Source of the DNA: Bacteroidota bacterium
Lineage (GTDB): Bacteria > Bacteroidota > Bacteroidia > Chitinophagales > Saprospiraceae
DNA length: 64,000 nucleotides
Assembly (NCBI GenBank): GCA_030147525.1
Contig: JASBVF010000044.1
Location: 62,001-126,000, forward strand
Direction: 5' to 3'
Within the stretch, counting starts at the first letter, position 1. Each line of letters begins with the position of its first letter. Made by a program: the position numbers and the translations under genes. The notes under the pieces were generated by a model. That model ran no database searches. It was not told where the DNA came from and worked only from the letters and a program-made list of their open reading frames with translations. Positions 25,905-35,811 of this stretch are shown here, piece by piece.

Positions 25905-26930
25905 ATGAAAATTTACCTCCATGACACCCTGAATTTTTTCACCAAACTCACACCTCGCCGGCTGTGGAACGTGGTGAAAATTTTTACCTCCTACCACCTC
26001 ACCCGCTGGACGGGCCGCCCCATTCAGTGGGGGATGCCCATGACCATTTCGCTGGAGCCAACCACCGCCTGCAACCTCCGCTGCCCGGAATGCCCCAGCG
26101 GATTGCGTGCTTTCACCCGTCCGACTGGCAATCTGAAAGAGGATTTTTTTAAAAATACCATCGAAGAACTGCACCGGGATTTGCTTTACCTGATTTTTTA
26201 TTTCCAGGGCGAACCCTACATCAACCCGAAATTTTTGGATATGGTGAAACACGCCCGTGACAGGGGCATCTACACGATCACGTCCACCAACGGCCATTTT
26301 TTAAATGATGAAAACGCCCGGCGCACCATAGAGTCCGGCCTCGACCGGCTCATTATCTCCGTGGACGGCACCACGCAGGAAACTTACGAAAGCTACCGCA
26401 AGGAGGGCAACCTGGAGGTGGTTCTTCAAGGTGCCCGCAACGTGGTGAAATGGAAAAAAAAGCTGAAATCGAAGACGCCGCACCTCATTTTTCAGTTCCT
26501 CGTTGTGAGGCCCAACGAGCATCAAATCCCCGAAATTTACCGCCTGGCCGAGGAGATCGGCATTGACGAAGTCAAGCTGAAAACGGCCCAGGTGTACGAC
26601 TACGAACACGGCAACGACCTCATCCCGACCCTCGGCCAGTACGCCCGTTACGAAGAAAAACCCGACGGCACCTGGCGGGTGAAAAACGAACTCCTCAATC
26701 ACTGCTGGAAACTCTGGCACGCCTGCGTCATCACCTGGGACGGCCTCGTGGTGCCTTGCTGCTTCGACAAGGATGCCACGCACCGGCTGGGTGATCTGAA
26801 AAAACTTTCTTTTCGTGAAATCTGGCAAGGAGAGACTTACCAAAGTTTCCGGCGCTCGCTGCTGGCAGGACGTGACCAGATCGATATCTGCACGAACTGC
26901 ACGGAGGGGTGCAAGGTGTGGGCGGAGTGA
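25905..26930 (+). CDS. Radical SAM protein with SPASM-type C-terminus
   Basis: 341 aa. The radical SAM cluster motif CNLRCPEC (C56, C60, C63) follows MTISLEPTTA. FYFQGEPYINPKFLDM (the GGEP-like SAM motif) and ITSTNGHFLN, LIISVDGTTQETYESYR follow, giving the partial TIM barrel. The C-terminus has auxiliary-cluster cysteines: NHCWKLWHACVITWDGLVVPCCFD, then CTNCTEGC. This matches SPASM proteins that modify peptides or act in cofactor synthesis. No small precursor peptide is seen next to it. A TATTTTTG at 25893-25900 sits so close to the ATG that the mRNA could be almost leaderless. The stop is followed at once by the 36-bp palindrome. Confidence 0.9.
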   Translation: MKIYLHDTLNFFTKLTPRRLWNVVKIFTSYHLTRWTGRPIQWGMPMTISLEPTTACNLRCPECPSGLRAFTRPTGNLKEDFFKNTIEELHRDLLYLIFYFQGEPYINPKFLDMVKHARDRGIYTITSTNGHFLNDENARRTIESGLDRLIISVDGTTQETYESYRKEGNLEVVLQGARNVVKWKKKLKSKTPHLIFQFLVVRPNEHQIPEIYRLAEEIGIDEVKLKTAQVYDYEHGNDLIPTLGQYARYEEKPDGTWRVKNELLNHCWKLWHACVITWDGLVVPCCFDKDATHRLGDLKKLSFREIWQGETYQSFRRSLLAGRDQIDICTNCTEGCKVWAE

Positions 26931-27034
26931 GAAGTAGGCGAGTAGGCACGTAGGCCGGTAGGCGAGAAAGCGGACAGGTCAATTTTACTGCGGAGCTACT
27001 CGCCTACCGGCCTACGTGCCTACTCGCCTACTTC
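26931..27034. repeat. Octad-repeat palindrome R2, perfect 36-bp arms
   Basis: The left arm 26931-26966 and right arm 26999-27034 are exact reverse complements over 36 bp, separated by 32 bp. The left arm contains AAGTAGGC, GAGTAGGC, ACGTAGGC and CGGTAGGC in 8-bp register. It lies between two convergent genes and starts directly after the TGA of the radical SAM gene. The right arm contains the TAG stop (27028-27030) and last codons of the HD gene. It may act as a bidirectional terminator or a double-stranded RNA processing site. Confidence 0.93.
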
Positions 27035-28245
27035 CCTTTCGGGTAGCACAGATAAAATTTCTTCACAATCCTCGTTTGCAGGCCAAAGTCCGTGAGTTGC
27101 GACATGGGCGACACGGTGCCGTCTTTAAACAGGATTTTGATTTCATCTTTTGAAATATTGTAGGCGTGGTTCGTCTCTTCCCCGCTGAAAATGAGGTAGT
27201 CAAGATAGCCTTCGGGAAAGTTGCCGAAGCGACCATTCACCATGTTTTTAACTTCATTTAAATAGGCTGGTTCGAACGGCTGGTTTTTTAACTCGATTTT
27301 AAACAGCCGCCGATCGAGGATGCAGCTGGCGAGGTAGGCCAGCAGTGGGTCGCTGTTTCCGGTGAAACTTTTCAGTGCAGCGAAAATATCGTAGTCGTCG
27401 AGGCGGGCGAAGTGGCCGAGCATTTCATCGAGGTTTTTATCAAAATCTTCCAGCGTCACGTTTTGATACAGAAAAAAAGCCAGGCTGTGCGACACGTCGA
27501 GTTGCTCGCCGGCCAGGGCCAGTTCTTTGGCACGTTGGAGGGTTTTTACCAGCATTTGCTCGGCGGCCAGCACGGTTTTGTGGAGGTACACCTGCCAGTA
27601 CATCAGTCGCCGGGCGATGAGGAATTTTTCGATGGAATAGATGCCCTTCTCCTCCACGACCAGTTCGTCGTCTTTAACCGCCAGCATCTTGATGATGCGA
27701 TCGTATCCGATGACGCCCTCGGAGACGCCGGTGAAAAAGCTATCCCGGTTAAGGTAGTCCATGCGGTCCATGTCGAGCTGGCCGGAGATGAGCTGGTGGA
27801 GAAATTTTTTCGGGTATTCATCCTTAAAAATGCGGATGGCGAGGTCGAGTTTCCCCTCAAAAATTTCATTCAAACGCTCCATGAAACGCAGGGAAATTTC
27901 CTCGTGATGCACGTTGATGAGCGTGTGCTCCAGGGTATGCGAAAACGGCCCGTGGCCGATATCATGCAGTAAAATGGCGATGGAAACGGCTTTGGCTTCT
28001 TCCTCCGTGATCTCCACGTCCTTCGAGCGCAGCACGTCGATGGCCTGCCCCATCAGGTGCATAGCGCCCATCGCATGGTGGAAACGGGTGTGCAGCGCAC
28101 CGGGATAGACGTAGTTGGTCAGGCTTACCTGTTTGATTCTTCTAAGCCGTTGAAAATAAGGGTGTTCGACAAGGTCAAATAGCACATCGAAGGGGATGCT
28201 GATGAAACCGTAAACGGGGTCGTTGAAGATTTTTCTTTTGTTCAT
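27028..28245 (-). CDS. HD-superfamily phosphohydrolase, dNTPase-like
   Basis: 405 aa from the ATG at 28245 (MNKRKIFNDPVYGFISIPFD). The frame is open another 22 codons upstream, but those are spelled by a GTGTTTG repeat and should be ignored. Metal-binding residues: RFHHAMGAMHLMGQ (first His), AILLHDIGHGPFSHTLEH (HD, about 83-100), and LISGQLDMDRMDYLNRDS (distal Asp near 158). These match the YdhJ/SAMHD1-like branch of HD proteins, which hydrolyse dNTPs or related phosphates. The C-terminal SPMSQLTDF and YLCYPKGK are typical of the Bacteroidota version. The stop codon is provided by the neighbouring palindrome. Confidence 0.88.
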   Translation of the reverse strand: MNKRKIFNDPVYGFISIPFDVLFDLVEHPYFQRLRRIKQVSLTNYVYPGALHTRFHHAMGAMHLMGQAIDVLRSKDVEITEEEAKAVSIAILLHDIGHGPFSHTLEHTLINVHHEEISLRFMERLNEIFEGKLDLAIRIFKDEYPKKFLHQLISGQLDMDRMDYLNRDSFFTGVSEGVIGYDRIIKMLAVKDDELVVEEKGIYSIEKFLIARRLMYWQVYLHKTVLAAEQMLVKTLQRAKELALAGEQLDVSHSLAFFLYQNVTLEDFDKNLDEMLGHFARLDDYDIFAALKSFTGNSDPLLAYLASCILDRRLFKIELKNQPFEPAYLNEVKNMVNGRFGNFPEGYLDYLIFSGEETNHAYNISKDEIKILFKDGTVSPMSQLTDFGLQTRIVKKFYLCYPKGK

Positions 28246-28248
28246 GAT

Positions 28249-28325
28249 CGAGTGTTTGGGTGTTTGAGTGTTTGGGTGTTTGTGCCGGGGCCTCCGCAAA
28301 AACACAAACACTCAAACACACAAAA
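28249..28325. repeat. Octad-repeat palindrome (GTGTTTG type) in the HD-gene leader
   Basis: The left arm is GTGTTTGG, GTGTTTGA, GTGTTTGG, GTGTTTGT (28252-28283), in exact 8-bp register. A GC-rich 14-nt spacer follows, and then the inverted arm (ACACAAAC, ACTCAAAC, ACACAAAA) to 28325. It starts 3 nt upstream of the HD-gene ATG. The same unit recurs at 48693-48762 between atpA and atpH. Confidence 0.85.
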
Positions 28326-28541
28326 ATGAGGCGAATTTGCGGCCCTGTGCAATCATTTCGTCAAAAAAGCGTCGTTAAATAAGGTATGAAAATTGAAACA
28401 GTACAATTACGGCGGGTGCCGGCGGTTCAATCGGGAGAAAAATTAGCCGGAATCCGTTACCGTTAAGGTGTCGTTAAAGTTCAGCCCCCGGCTATGGACG
28501 ATCAAACAAAAACCTGTGAGAAAAGTATAATTGTTGTTGAA
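28326..28541. other. Intergenic region between divergent genes
   Basis: Part of a 353-bp gap between the HD gene and the S41 protease gene. A promoter for the protease follows at 28542-28572. The sequence contains several GTTAA repeats (GTCGTTAAATAAG, TACCGTTAAGGTGTCGTTAAAG, 28370-28475) of unknown meaning. No ORF or RNA gene is recognised. Confidence 0.4.
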
Positions 28542-28572
28542 TTTGCGTTACCGTGTTTGCCCCTTATCTTTG
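28542..28572 (+). promoter_or_regulatory. Consensus Bacteroidota promoter for the S41 protease
   Basis: TTTG at 28542-28545, exactly 19 nt, then TATCTTTG at 28565-28572. Both elements match the consensus fully. Predicted transcription starts near 28579, giving a leader of about 155 nt before the ATG at 28733. Confidence 0.85.
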
Positions 28573-28732
28573 AACCCGGAATTTTATTTCAGGAAAAAAG
28601 CGAACAGTGCAGCTCGGGCGGTGTTTTTATGCCAACCAATTTTTTTCCCGGATACCTGCTAAACGCTAAATTTCAGCAATGTCAGATCAATCAAATTCTT
28701 CGTCATATTTTAAAATCATAAAAGAAGTTATT

Positions 28733-30829
28733 ATGAAAAACAGAGGCCTTTTGCTTTCCTTGACGGCTGCGGCGGCAATTTTTCTTGCCTTTTACCTGCC
28801 CGTAAATAATGCCCAAAAGGAAGCGGCGCTGATGCAGTCCATTCTCACGGAATTGAATTATTATCACTACAAGCCGCTTGAGTTGGACGATAAACTTTCC
28901 GAAAAAATATATACCTTATTCCTTAACCGTATGGACGGCGCCCGCCGTTGGCTGACTCAGCCGGATGTCCAGCAGTTGGAGGCCTGGAAAACGAAGCTCG
29001 ACGACGAAGCCAATGAAGGTACCTTTACCTTCCTCGACCTGGCGGTGAAACTTCAGGAAGATGGTATCAAAAAAACACAGGATTGGTATCGTGAAATCCT
29101 GGCAAAACCTTTCGATTTTACAACAAATGAATCCTTTGAAACGGATGGTGAGAAAAAACCTTTTGCCAAGGATGACGCAACGCTGAAAGATTACTGGCGC
29201 CAGTCCATGAAGTGGGAGACCATGACCCGCCTCGCCGAGAAACTTGAAAAAAAGGAAAAGGGAGAAGAGAATTTTAAAGATAAAACTTACGAGGAACTGG
29301 AAGCAGAGGCCCGGAAGGATGTCCTGAAAGTGTACGATGACTGGTACGTTCGGCTCGAGAAGCGCAAGCGCAACGATTACTTGAGCATGTACCTCAACAC
29401 TTTTACCAATATTTTTGACCCGCATACGGAGTACTACGAGCCGATTGACAAGCAAAATTTTGACATTGGAATGTCCGGCCGTTTGGAAGGGATCGGCGCC
29501 CGTCTTCAAACTGACGGCGACCTTACCAAGGTGAGTGAGATCATCGTCGGCGGACCTGCGTGGAAGGAGGGAAAACTCGAAGAGAACGATAGAATTATGA
29601 AAGTAGCCCAGGGTGATGACCCTGAGTGGACGGATATCACCGGCATGGTGATCAACGATGTCGTTCAACTCATCCGGGGTAAGCCGGGTACGAAAGTGCG
29701 GCTTTCGGTAAAAAAAGCAGATGGCAGTACTAAGGAGATCGTCATCATTCGAGATGTGGTCATCATTGAAGAAGGCTTCGCAAAATCCCTGTTGATCGAA
29801 ACTGAGGAGAAGGAAACAATCGGTTACCTGCGCCTGCCGAAGTTTTACGCTGATTTTAACAACAGCAACGGACGCCGCTGTGCCGACGACGTTGCGGTAG
29901 AGTTGGAAAAACTCAAGCAGGCCGGCGTTCAGGGGATCATCCTCGATTTGAGGAGCAATGGCGGCGGTTCGCTGCGGGATGTGGTGAAAATGAGCGGATT
30001 CTTCGTGGAAGAAGGCCCCATCGTTCAGGTGAAATCCAGAACCCGGAAGGCGGAAGTACTCTCTGATGATGATCCGGGCGTGCAATACAGCGGGCCGCTC
30101 ATCGTGATGGTCAACCAGTTCAGCGCCTCGGCCTCTGAAATTCTGGCGGCTGCGTTGCAGGATTACGGCCGTGCCGTGATCGTCGGTACGGGAACTTCTA
30201 CTTTCGGAAAAGGTACGGTACAGCGTTTCTTCGACCTCGACGCCGTTATTCGTGGCAACCCTGAGGTGAAACCGCTGGGTGAAATCAAACTCACCGTGCA
30301 GAAATTTTTCCGGGTAAACGGCGGCTCTACGCAACTCCGTGGCGTGACGCCCGACATCGTGCTGCCCGACAACTGGCTCTACCTCGAAACTGGCGAGAAG
30401 GAAGAGGACTTCCCGATGGAATGGACGCAGATCGACCCGGTGCCGTTCAGCCAGAACGTGTACAGACCCGGTAATTTGAACAAAATCAAGGAAATGGCTT
30501 CCCTGCGCATCAACAAAAACGAGGTGCTGCTAAAAGCCAAGGAGCGGGCCATGCGCATCAAGCAGCAGCGTGACGACTCGCAGATCGTGCTGAACCTGGA
30601 TGCTTACCGCCAAAAGACGGCCCAGTGGAAAGCCGAAGACGAAGCTTACGATAAACTGTTTGAGGCCGAAGTCGTCACCGGCGTGAAAAACCTGACCGCC
30701 GATGTCGCCGGTATCGAAGCTGACGAGAGCAAAAAAGCCCGCAACGACGAGTGGGTGAAAGGCGTAAAAAAAGACGTTTACCTGCAGGAGACGCTGCATA
30801 TCATGCACGATATGCTGGTGTTGAAGTAA
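28733..30829 (+). CDS. Carboxy-terminal processing protease (Tsp/Prc type, S41A)
   Basis: 698 aa from the ATG at 28733 (MKNRGLLLSLTAAAAIFLAFYLPVNNAQ, signal peptide or anchor). An ATG 18 codons upstream (28679) is possible but adds a non-signal extension. Domains: helical N-terminal part (about 30-230), a PDZ inserted near 250-330 (GMSGRLEGIGARLQTDG, IVGGPAWKEGKLEENDRI), then the S41 core with catalytic S466 in FSASASEIL and K493 in TFGKGTVQ, eleven and 27 residues from the aligned D477/S466 pattern of E. coli Tsp. A C-terminal helical DUF3340-like domain follows. It probably degrades periplasmic proteins with exposed nonpolar C-termini. It has its own promoter and terminator. Confidence 0.93.
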   Translation: MKNRGLLLSLTAAAAIFLAFYLPVNNAQKEAALMQSILTELNYYHYKPLELDDKLSEKIYTLFLNRMDGARRWLTQPDVQQLEAWKTKLDDEANEGTFTFLDLAVKLQEDGIKKTQDWYREILAKPFDFTTNESFETDGEKKPFAKDDATLKDYWRQSMKWETMTRLAEKLEKKEKGEENFKDKTYEELEAEARKDVLKVYDDWYVRLEKRKRNDYLSMYLNTFTNIFDPHTEYYEPIDKQNFDIGMSGRLEGIGARLQTDGDLTKVSEIIVGGPAWKEGKLEENDRIMKVAQGDDPEWTDITGMVINDVVQLIRGKPGTKVRLSVKKADGSTKEIVIIRDVVIIEEGFAKSLLIETEEKETIGYLRLPKFYADFNNSNGRRCADDVAVELEKLKQAGVQGIILDLRSNGGGSLRDVVKMSGFFVEEGPIVQVKSRTRKAEVLSDDDPGVQYSGPLIVMVNQFSASASEILAAALQDYGRAVIVGTGTSTFGKGTVQRFFDLDAVIRGNPEVKPLGEIKLTVQKFFRVNGGSTQLRGVTPDIVLPDNWLYLETGEKEEDFPMEWTQIDPVPFSQNVYRPGNLNKIKEMASLRINKNEVLLKAKERAMRIKQQRDDSQIVLNLDAYRQKTAQWKAEDEAYDKLFEAEVVTGVKNLTADVAGIEADESKKARNDEWVKGVKKDVYLQETLHIMHDMLVLK

Positions 30830-30847
30830 AGGGGATGTTTGAAGGAT

Positions 30848-30887
30848 AAAAAAGCCTTTCGGAATGCGGTTCCGGAAGGCTTTTTTT
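30848..30887 (+). terminator. Rho-independent terminator
   Basis: A 17-bp stem (AAAAAAGCCTTTCGGAA with TTCCGGAAGGCTTTTTT, one G-T pair) with a 5-nt loop and a T-run, 18 nt after the protease stop. Confidence 0.9.
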
Positions 30888-30956
30888 GTGTCTGCTGTCA
30901 CCGGATTCTGTTCCTGTCCGTGACGATTGTGATGGCGAAGGCCAATATATATTAAG

Positions 30957-30998
30957 AGTTGGCAAGTTTGCGAGTAGGCCGGTAAGCTGAAAGGCTGG
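30957..30998. repeat. Degenerate GTAGGC-type repeat R5
   Basis: GCGAGTAGGCCGGTAAGC at 30970-30987 matches R1 and R3 units, with decayed units on both sides (GGCAAGTTT, AGGCTGG). No inverted partner remains. It is probably a remnant of the same element family. Confidence 0.55.
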
Positions 30999-31123
30999 TT
31001 ATCAACTATTTAGAGCCGGGCATTTTCGCAAACCACTTTTCTTTGAGCATAAATAGTGCGTTTGTTTCTTTGAAATAATCGAGACATTAACGTTTTTTTG
31101 CGCTCTTAAAATGCCTCATTCAA

Positions 31124-32209
31124 ATGGTCATATTAAAACTAATTGCCGGACTCATTCTGCTCGTCGCCGGAGCAGAAGCTCTCGTTAAAGGTGCCTCCAA
31201 AATTGCTGCTTTGATTGGTATTTCCCCACTTGTCATAGGGCTCACTATTGTGGCTTTAGGGACCAGTTCACCCGAACTGGCAGTCAGCATCAGTAGTGCG
31301 CTCGAAGGAAAGGCGGATATTGCGCTCGGCAACGTGGTGGGTAGCAATATTTTCAACATACTGTTTATTCTCGGCCTTTCTTCTCTCATCATTCCGTTGG
31401 TCGTACACCAGCAACTCGTCCGTTTAGATGTCCCTATCATGATAGGTTCCTGTCTGTTGGTGCTGCTTTTCGGTTGGGATGGCACGGTGCAACGATGGGA
31501 GGGGCTGTTACTCCTGTCTATCGGAATTGGATACACGGTATTTCTGATCAGGCAAAGCAGGAAAGAGAAGAATGAAGCAGTATTAAAAGAATATGAAGAT
31601 GAATTTGGCAAGGATAAAAAGATGGAAAAACCACCCATCTGGTTGCAGATAGTGCTGGTGCTTTCAGGATTAGGGCTGCTGGTTTTAGGTTCCGGTTGGC
31701 TGGTGGACAGTGCAGTAAGTATTGCCACAGCCATAGGCGTGAGCGAACTCGTGGTTGGCCTGACCATTATTGCGGCAGGCACCTCGCTGCCCGAAGTTGC
31801 AACATCGGTCATAGCCAGCGTAAGGAAGGAGGAGGATATTGCGGTGGGCAATGTAGTGGGCAGCAATATTTTTAACGTAGTTTTCATCCTTGGGCTTACG
31901 GCGATAGTGGCCCCCGGCGGTGTGCCTGTGAATACGGCAGCACTGAGTTTTGACATACCATTTATGACAGCAGTGGCAGTGGCTTGCCTTCCACTTTTTT
32001 TTACCGGCTACCGGATAGCACGATGGGAAGGTTTCGTCTTTGTCAGCTATTATGTTGCCTATACACTTTATATCATTTTAAAAACGAAACAGCACGCCTC
32101 ACTCGAACTATTTTCCAACACCATGATTTGGTTCGTTGTGCCGCTGACGGTAGTGACGCTGGTAGTGGTGACGATACGTGAACTCAAGCGTAATGGAAAC
32201 CAAACCTAA
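31124..32209 (+). CDS. Calcium/sodium antiporter, CaCA family (YrbG-like)
   Basis: 361 aa, inner membrane, ten predicted helices in two homologous halves. The alpha-1 repeat is ALGTSSPELAVSI near 45 with GNVVGSNIFNILFILGL near 70. The alpha-2 repeat is AAGTSLPEVATSV near 210 with GNVVGSNIFNVVFILGL near 245. The acidic residues of both alpha repeats (E of SPE and PE) are intact. A charged cytoplasmic loop (EYEDEFGKDKKMEKPP, about 155-170) joins the halves. It exchanges Na+ or H+ for Ca2+. It is slightly longer than E. coli YrbG (325 aa) because of an additional C-terminal pair of helices. It is monocistronic as far as can be seen. Confidence 0.92.
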   Translation: MVILKLIAGLILLVAGAEALVKGASKIAALIGISPLVIGLTIVALGTSSPELAVSISSALEGKADIALGNVVGSNIFNILFILGLSSLIIPLVVHQQLVRLDVPIMIGSCLLVLLFGWDGTVQRWEGLLLLSIGIGYTVFLIRQSRKEKNEAVLKEYEDEFGKDKKMEKPPIWLQIVLVLSGLGLLVLGSGWLVDSAVSIATAIGVSELVVGLTIIAAGTSLPEVATSVIASVRKEEDIAVGNVVGSNIFNVVFILGLTAIVAPGGVPVNTAALSFDIPFMTAVAVACLPLFFTGYRIARWEGFVFVSYYVAYTLYIILKTKQHASLELFSNTMIWFVVPLTVVTLVVVTIRELKRNGNQT

Positions 32210-32414
32210 TGAAAGGTGGTGTGCGAAAATGTCCCGTTGGTACAAGCTTCCTTCCTCTCCACCGAAGTCCGTCCCCGCATGCTGTTTAAAGTTTCAGAAC
32301 CACAAGTGCCTGGAGCCTTAGGCCAACACATAGAGGGAAGACCCAGCGTTGGGTGGAGAGACTTTTAAAGAATGGGCAGATGCATGCCGTAACGTTTTTT
32401 ATTGAAATCCCTCC
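32210..32414. other. Intergenic stretch of unknown content
   Basis: About 205 bp between the antiporter and the ABC-F promoter. A 50-codon frame beginning GTG and ending at a TAA near 32367 reads VVCENVPLVQASFLS and ends GRPSVGWRDF, with no known similarity. A 9-bp inverted repeat (CTCTCCACC at 32255, GGTGGAGAG at 32353) brackets it. It could be a decayed insertion or a small gene; I cannot decide. Confidence 0.3.
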
Positions 32415-32422
32415 TACCTTTG
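32415..32422 (+). promoter_or_regulatory. -7 element of the ABC-F gene
   Basis: TACCTTTG is a full match to TAnnTTTG, 40 nt before the GTG start. No clear TTTG -33 box lies at the right distance. Nearly all of the resulting leader is the octad repeat at 32429-32460. Confidence 0.6.
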
Positions 32423-32428
32423 CCGCCC

Positions 32429-32460
32429 AACTCAGTAACTCAATAACCCAATAACTCTTT
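32429..32460. repeat. Octad repeat (AACTCAAT type) in the ABC-F leader
   Basis: AACTCAGT, AACTCAAT, AACCCAAT and AACTCTTT run in exact 8-bp register and end 1 nt before the GTG start. It is single-armed; no inverted copy is visible upstream. The architecture matches the arms of the palindromes elsewhere. Confidence 0.7.
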
Positions 32461-32461
32461 C

Positions 32462-34329
<1,868 letters not shown>

Positions 34330-34336
<7 letters not shown>

Positions 34337-34370
34337 GCGAGTAAGCCGGTAGGCCGGTAGGCGAGTAGGA
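34330..34370. repeat. Left arm R3 of the palindrome flanking the four-helix-bundle gene
   Basis: Five 8-mers in register: AAGTAGGC, GAGTAAGC, CGGTAGGC, CGGTAGGC, GAGTAGGA (34331-34370). This is the same five-unit organisation as R1. It contains the stop codon of the ABC-F gene. A 21-bp section (34349-34369) is the exact reverse complement of 34872-34892 on the other side of the four-helix-bundle gene. Confidence 0.9.
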
Positions 34371-34443
34371 GGTCGGGTTAAGTTTTTAAATATTTGACTA
34401 TCATGGAGTTAGTACTCAGTTTTGGTTTTTAAAAATCAAAACT

Positions 34444-34830
34444 ATGGACTATCGGAACCTGCACGTTTATCAGAAGGCTTTTGCCTTGGCGATGGCAATT
34501 TTTCACATCACAAAACGATTTCCGAAGGAGGAGTTGTTTGGTTTGACCGGCCAAATACGAAGGAGTTCGAGGGCCGTCTGTTCCAACTTTGCCGAAGGCT
34601 ACCGGAAACGCCAATACCAGCCACATTTTTTAAGCAAACTTTCGGACTGCGACATGGAAAATACAGAAACCCAGGTTTGGTTGGATTTTTCAAGAGCCTG
34701 TGAATACATCACAGAGGAAGAGCACAAAAATCTTTTTGAAAAAAGCCTCGACGTGGGTTCCGGTTTAAACTATATGATGAATAACCCCGAAAAATTCCTT
34801 CCGAAAAGTTTAAAACAGGCAAAAAAATGA
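34444..34830 (+). CDS. Four-helix-bundle protein (S23/IVP family, TIGR02436-like)
   Basis: 128 aa. It shows the family pattern: start MDYRNLHVYQKAFALAMAIFH, helix 2 LFGLTGQIRRSSRAVCSNFAEGY (the RRSS-x-x-x-x-NFAEG signature, about 36-58), a middle helix after FLSKLSDCDMENTETQVWLD, and a last helix EEEHKNLFEKSLDVGSGLNYMM. Relatives are encoded in 23S rRNA intervening sequences and resemble the Avd accessory protein of diversity-generating retroelements. They bind nucleic acid, but their role is not settled. The gene lies in the loop of a large inverted repeat (R3/R4) of the GTAGGC palindrome family. No reverse transcriptase is present in the window. Confidence 0.93.
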   Translation: MDYRNLHVYQKAFALAMAIFHITKRFPKEELFGLTGQIRRSSRAVCSNFAEGYRKRQYQPHFLSKLSDCDMENTETQVWLDFSRACEYITEEEHKNLFEKSLDVGSGLNYMMNNPEKFLPKSLKQAKK

Positions 34831-34854
34831 AATGCCCCTTGAATTTATGGGTAG

Positions 34855-34893
34855 CGCCTGCTTGCCTACTGCCTACTCGCCTACCGGCCTACT
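34855..34893. repeat. Right arm R4 of the palindrome flanking the four-helix-bundle gene
   Basis: Inverted units (GCCTACT, GCCTACTC, GCCTACCG, GCCTACT) with 34872-34892 exactly complementary to 34349-34369. It begins about 25 bp after the stop of the four-helix-bundle gene. An A-run and a small hairpin follow. Confidence 0.9.
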
Positions 34894-34924
34894 AAAAAAA
34901 AGAGGTCAAAGCACAGCTTTGACC
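34894..34924 (-). terminator. Hairpin with T-run on the minus strand
   Basis: A 9-bp stem GGTCAAAGC / GCTTTGACC (34904-34924) with a 3-nt loop. Read on the minus strand it is followed by eight T. It would stop transcripts coming from the Hsp20 side before they reach the four-helix-bundle gene. Confidence 0.6.
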
Positions 34925-35044
34925 CCCTGAATAAACACCTAAAACCCTATTAATCTTTGGGAATTTTGAGATTGCCGGATGGTTTCAAATCGTCCGACGA
35001 ACTATTAAAGGTGGACTGTTTTAGAATTGTTCGGAAGAAATGCA

Positions 35045-35086
35045 AAAAAATTTTAAAGCCTGCCCCGATTGCACGGAGCAGGCTTA
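35045..35086 (-). terminator. Terminator of the Hsp20 gene
   Basis: On the minus strand AAGCCTGC...GCAGGCTT (8-bp core plus partial pairs) is followed by TAAAATTTTTTTGC. It lies about 33 nt after the hsp20 stop. Confidence 0.75.
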
Positions 35087-35118
35087 TCTGTTCGAGTTTC
35101 AGCCGTCTTTTTTAACAA

Positions 35119-35574
35119 TTAGCCAATCTCGATGGTGCGGGCCGGTTGCGGTTTAGCTTCCGGTTTTTTCTCCAGAATGACGTTCAGTACGCCGTTTTCG
35201 TAGCTGGCCTTGATGGCATTGCCGTCCACCGTTTCGGGCAGGTGGAAGTTGCGCTTGAATTCGAAGTAGTTGAACTCCCGGCGGGTGTATTTCTCGCCTT
35301 TGGTCTCTTCTTTAGCTTCTTTTTTTGCTGAAATCGTCAGCAGGTCGTTTTCAACTTTTACTTCGAAATCTTCCTTGCCAAGGCCGGGCGCTGCTACCTC
35401 GATCCGGTAAAAATCAACGGATTCGGCGATGTTCACCGCAGGGCTTTTTTGCTGGTGGTCGTTGCGGAAAGAAACGGGGAAATCGTTGTTGAAAAATTCA
35501 TTGAACATGTTGTCAATGACCTTGGAGGTGGCAGGTTTTCTGCTCGTTGTTGGAACAAAACTAATCAGGTTCAT
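35119..35574 (-). CDS. Hsp20/alpha-crystallin family small heat shock protein
   Basis: 151 aa, a cytoplasmic ATP-independent holdase. It has a short N-terminal arm (LISFVPTTSRKPATSKVIDNMFNEFFN), then the alpha-crystallin domain at about 44-140 (PAVNIAESVDFYRIEVAAPGLGKEDFEVKVENDLLTISA, and EFKRNFHLPETVDGNAIKASYENGVLNVILEKK). It has the conserved A-x-x-x-n-GVL element and a C-terminal tail ending RTIEIG with an I-x-I-type anchor (IEI). Length fits the family. It is monocistronic. No CIRCE-like operator is seen in the 237 bp upstream. Confidence 0.95.
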   Translation of the reverse strand: MNLISFVPTTSRKPATSKVIDNMFNEFFNNDFPVSFRNDHQQKSPAVNIAESVDFYRIEVAAPGLGKEDFEVKVENDLLTISAKKEAKEETKGEKYTRREFNYFEFKRNFHLPETVDGNAIKASYENGVLNVILEKKPEAKPQPARTIEIG

Positions 35575-35811
35575 ATTGATGGATTTTTATTATTTGTCTG
35601 TGATAGGGAGTGTTTGGAATTGAAAGCTAAGTAGCTCTGAACATGCAACCGCTCACTATCGAAGTACATCCGTCACTGATCAATTGACGTTCCAACCGGA
35701 ATTTTCTGTTGAAATGGCGGGGGAAGCAGGGTTTGTGACTGTCAAAATGACAAAAATATCGAAAATAGGCTGTCATATTGGCAAAATGGGCTTATTTGAT
35801 ATTTAAAGGCA

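Noticed and set aside
28246-28311. N-terminal extension of the HD phosphohydrolase
   Set aside because: The extra 22 codons are spelled by the GTGTTTG palindrome; the conserved protein begins at MNKRKIFNDPVYG.
28916-30334. Long minus-strand open frame (472 codons) opposite the S41 protease gene
   Set aside because: Antisense shadow; the plus strand carries an intact Ser-Lys protease.
34444-34830. Diversity-generating retroelement (Avd-like protein nearby)
   Set aside because: No reverse transcriptase, template repeat or variable C-type-lectin gene is present within the window, so the four-helix protein alone does not support it.
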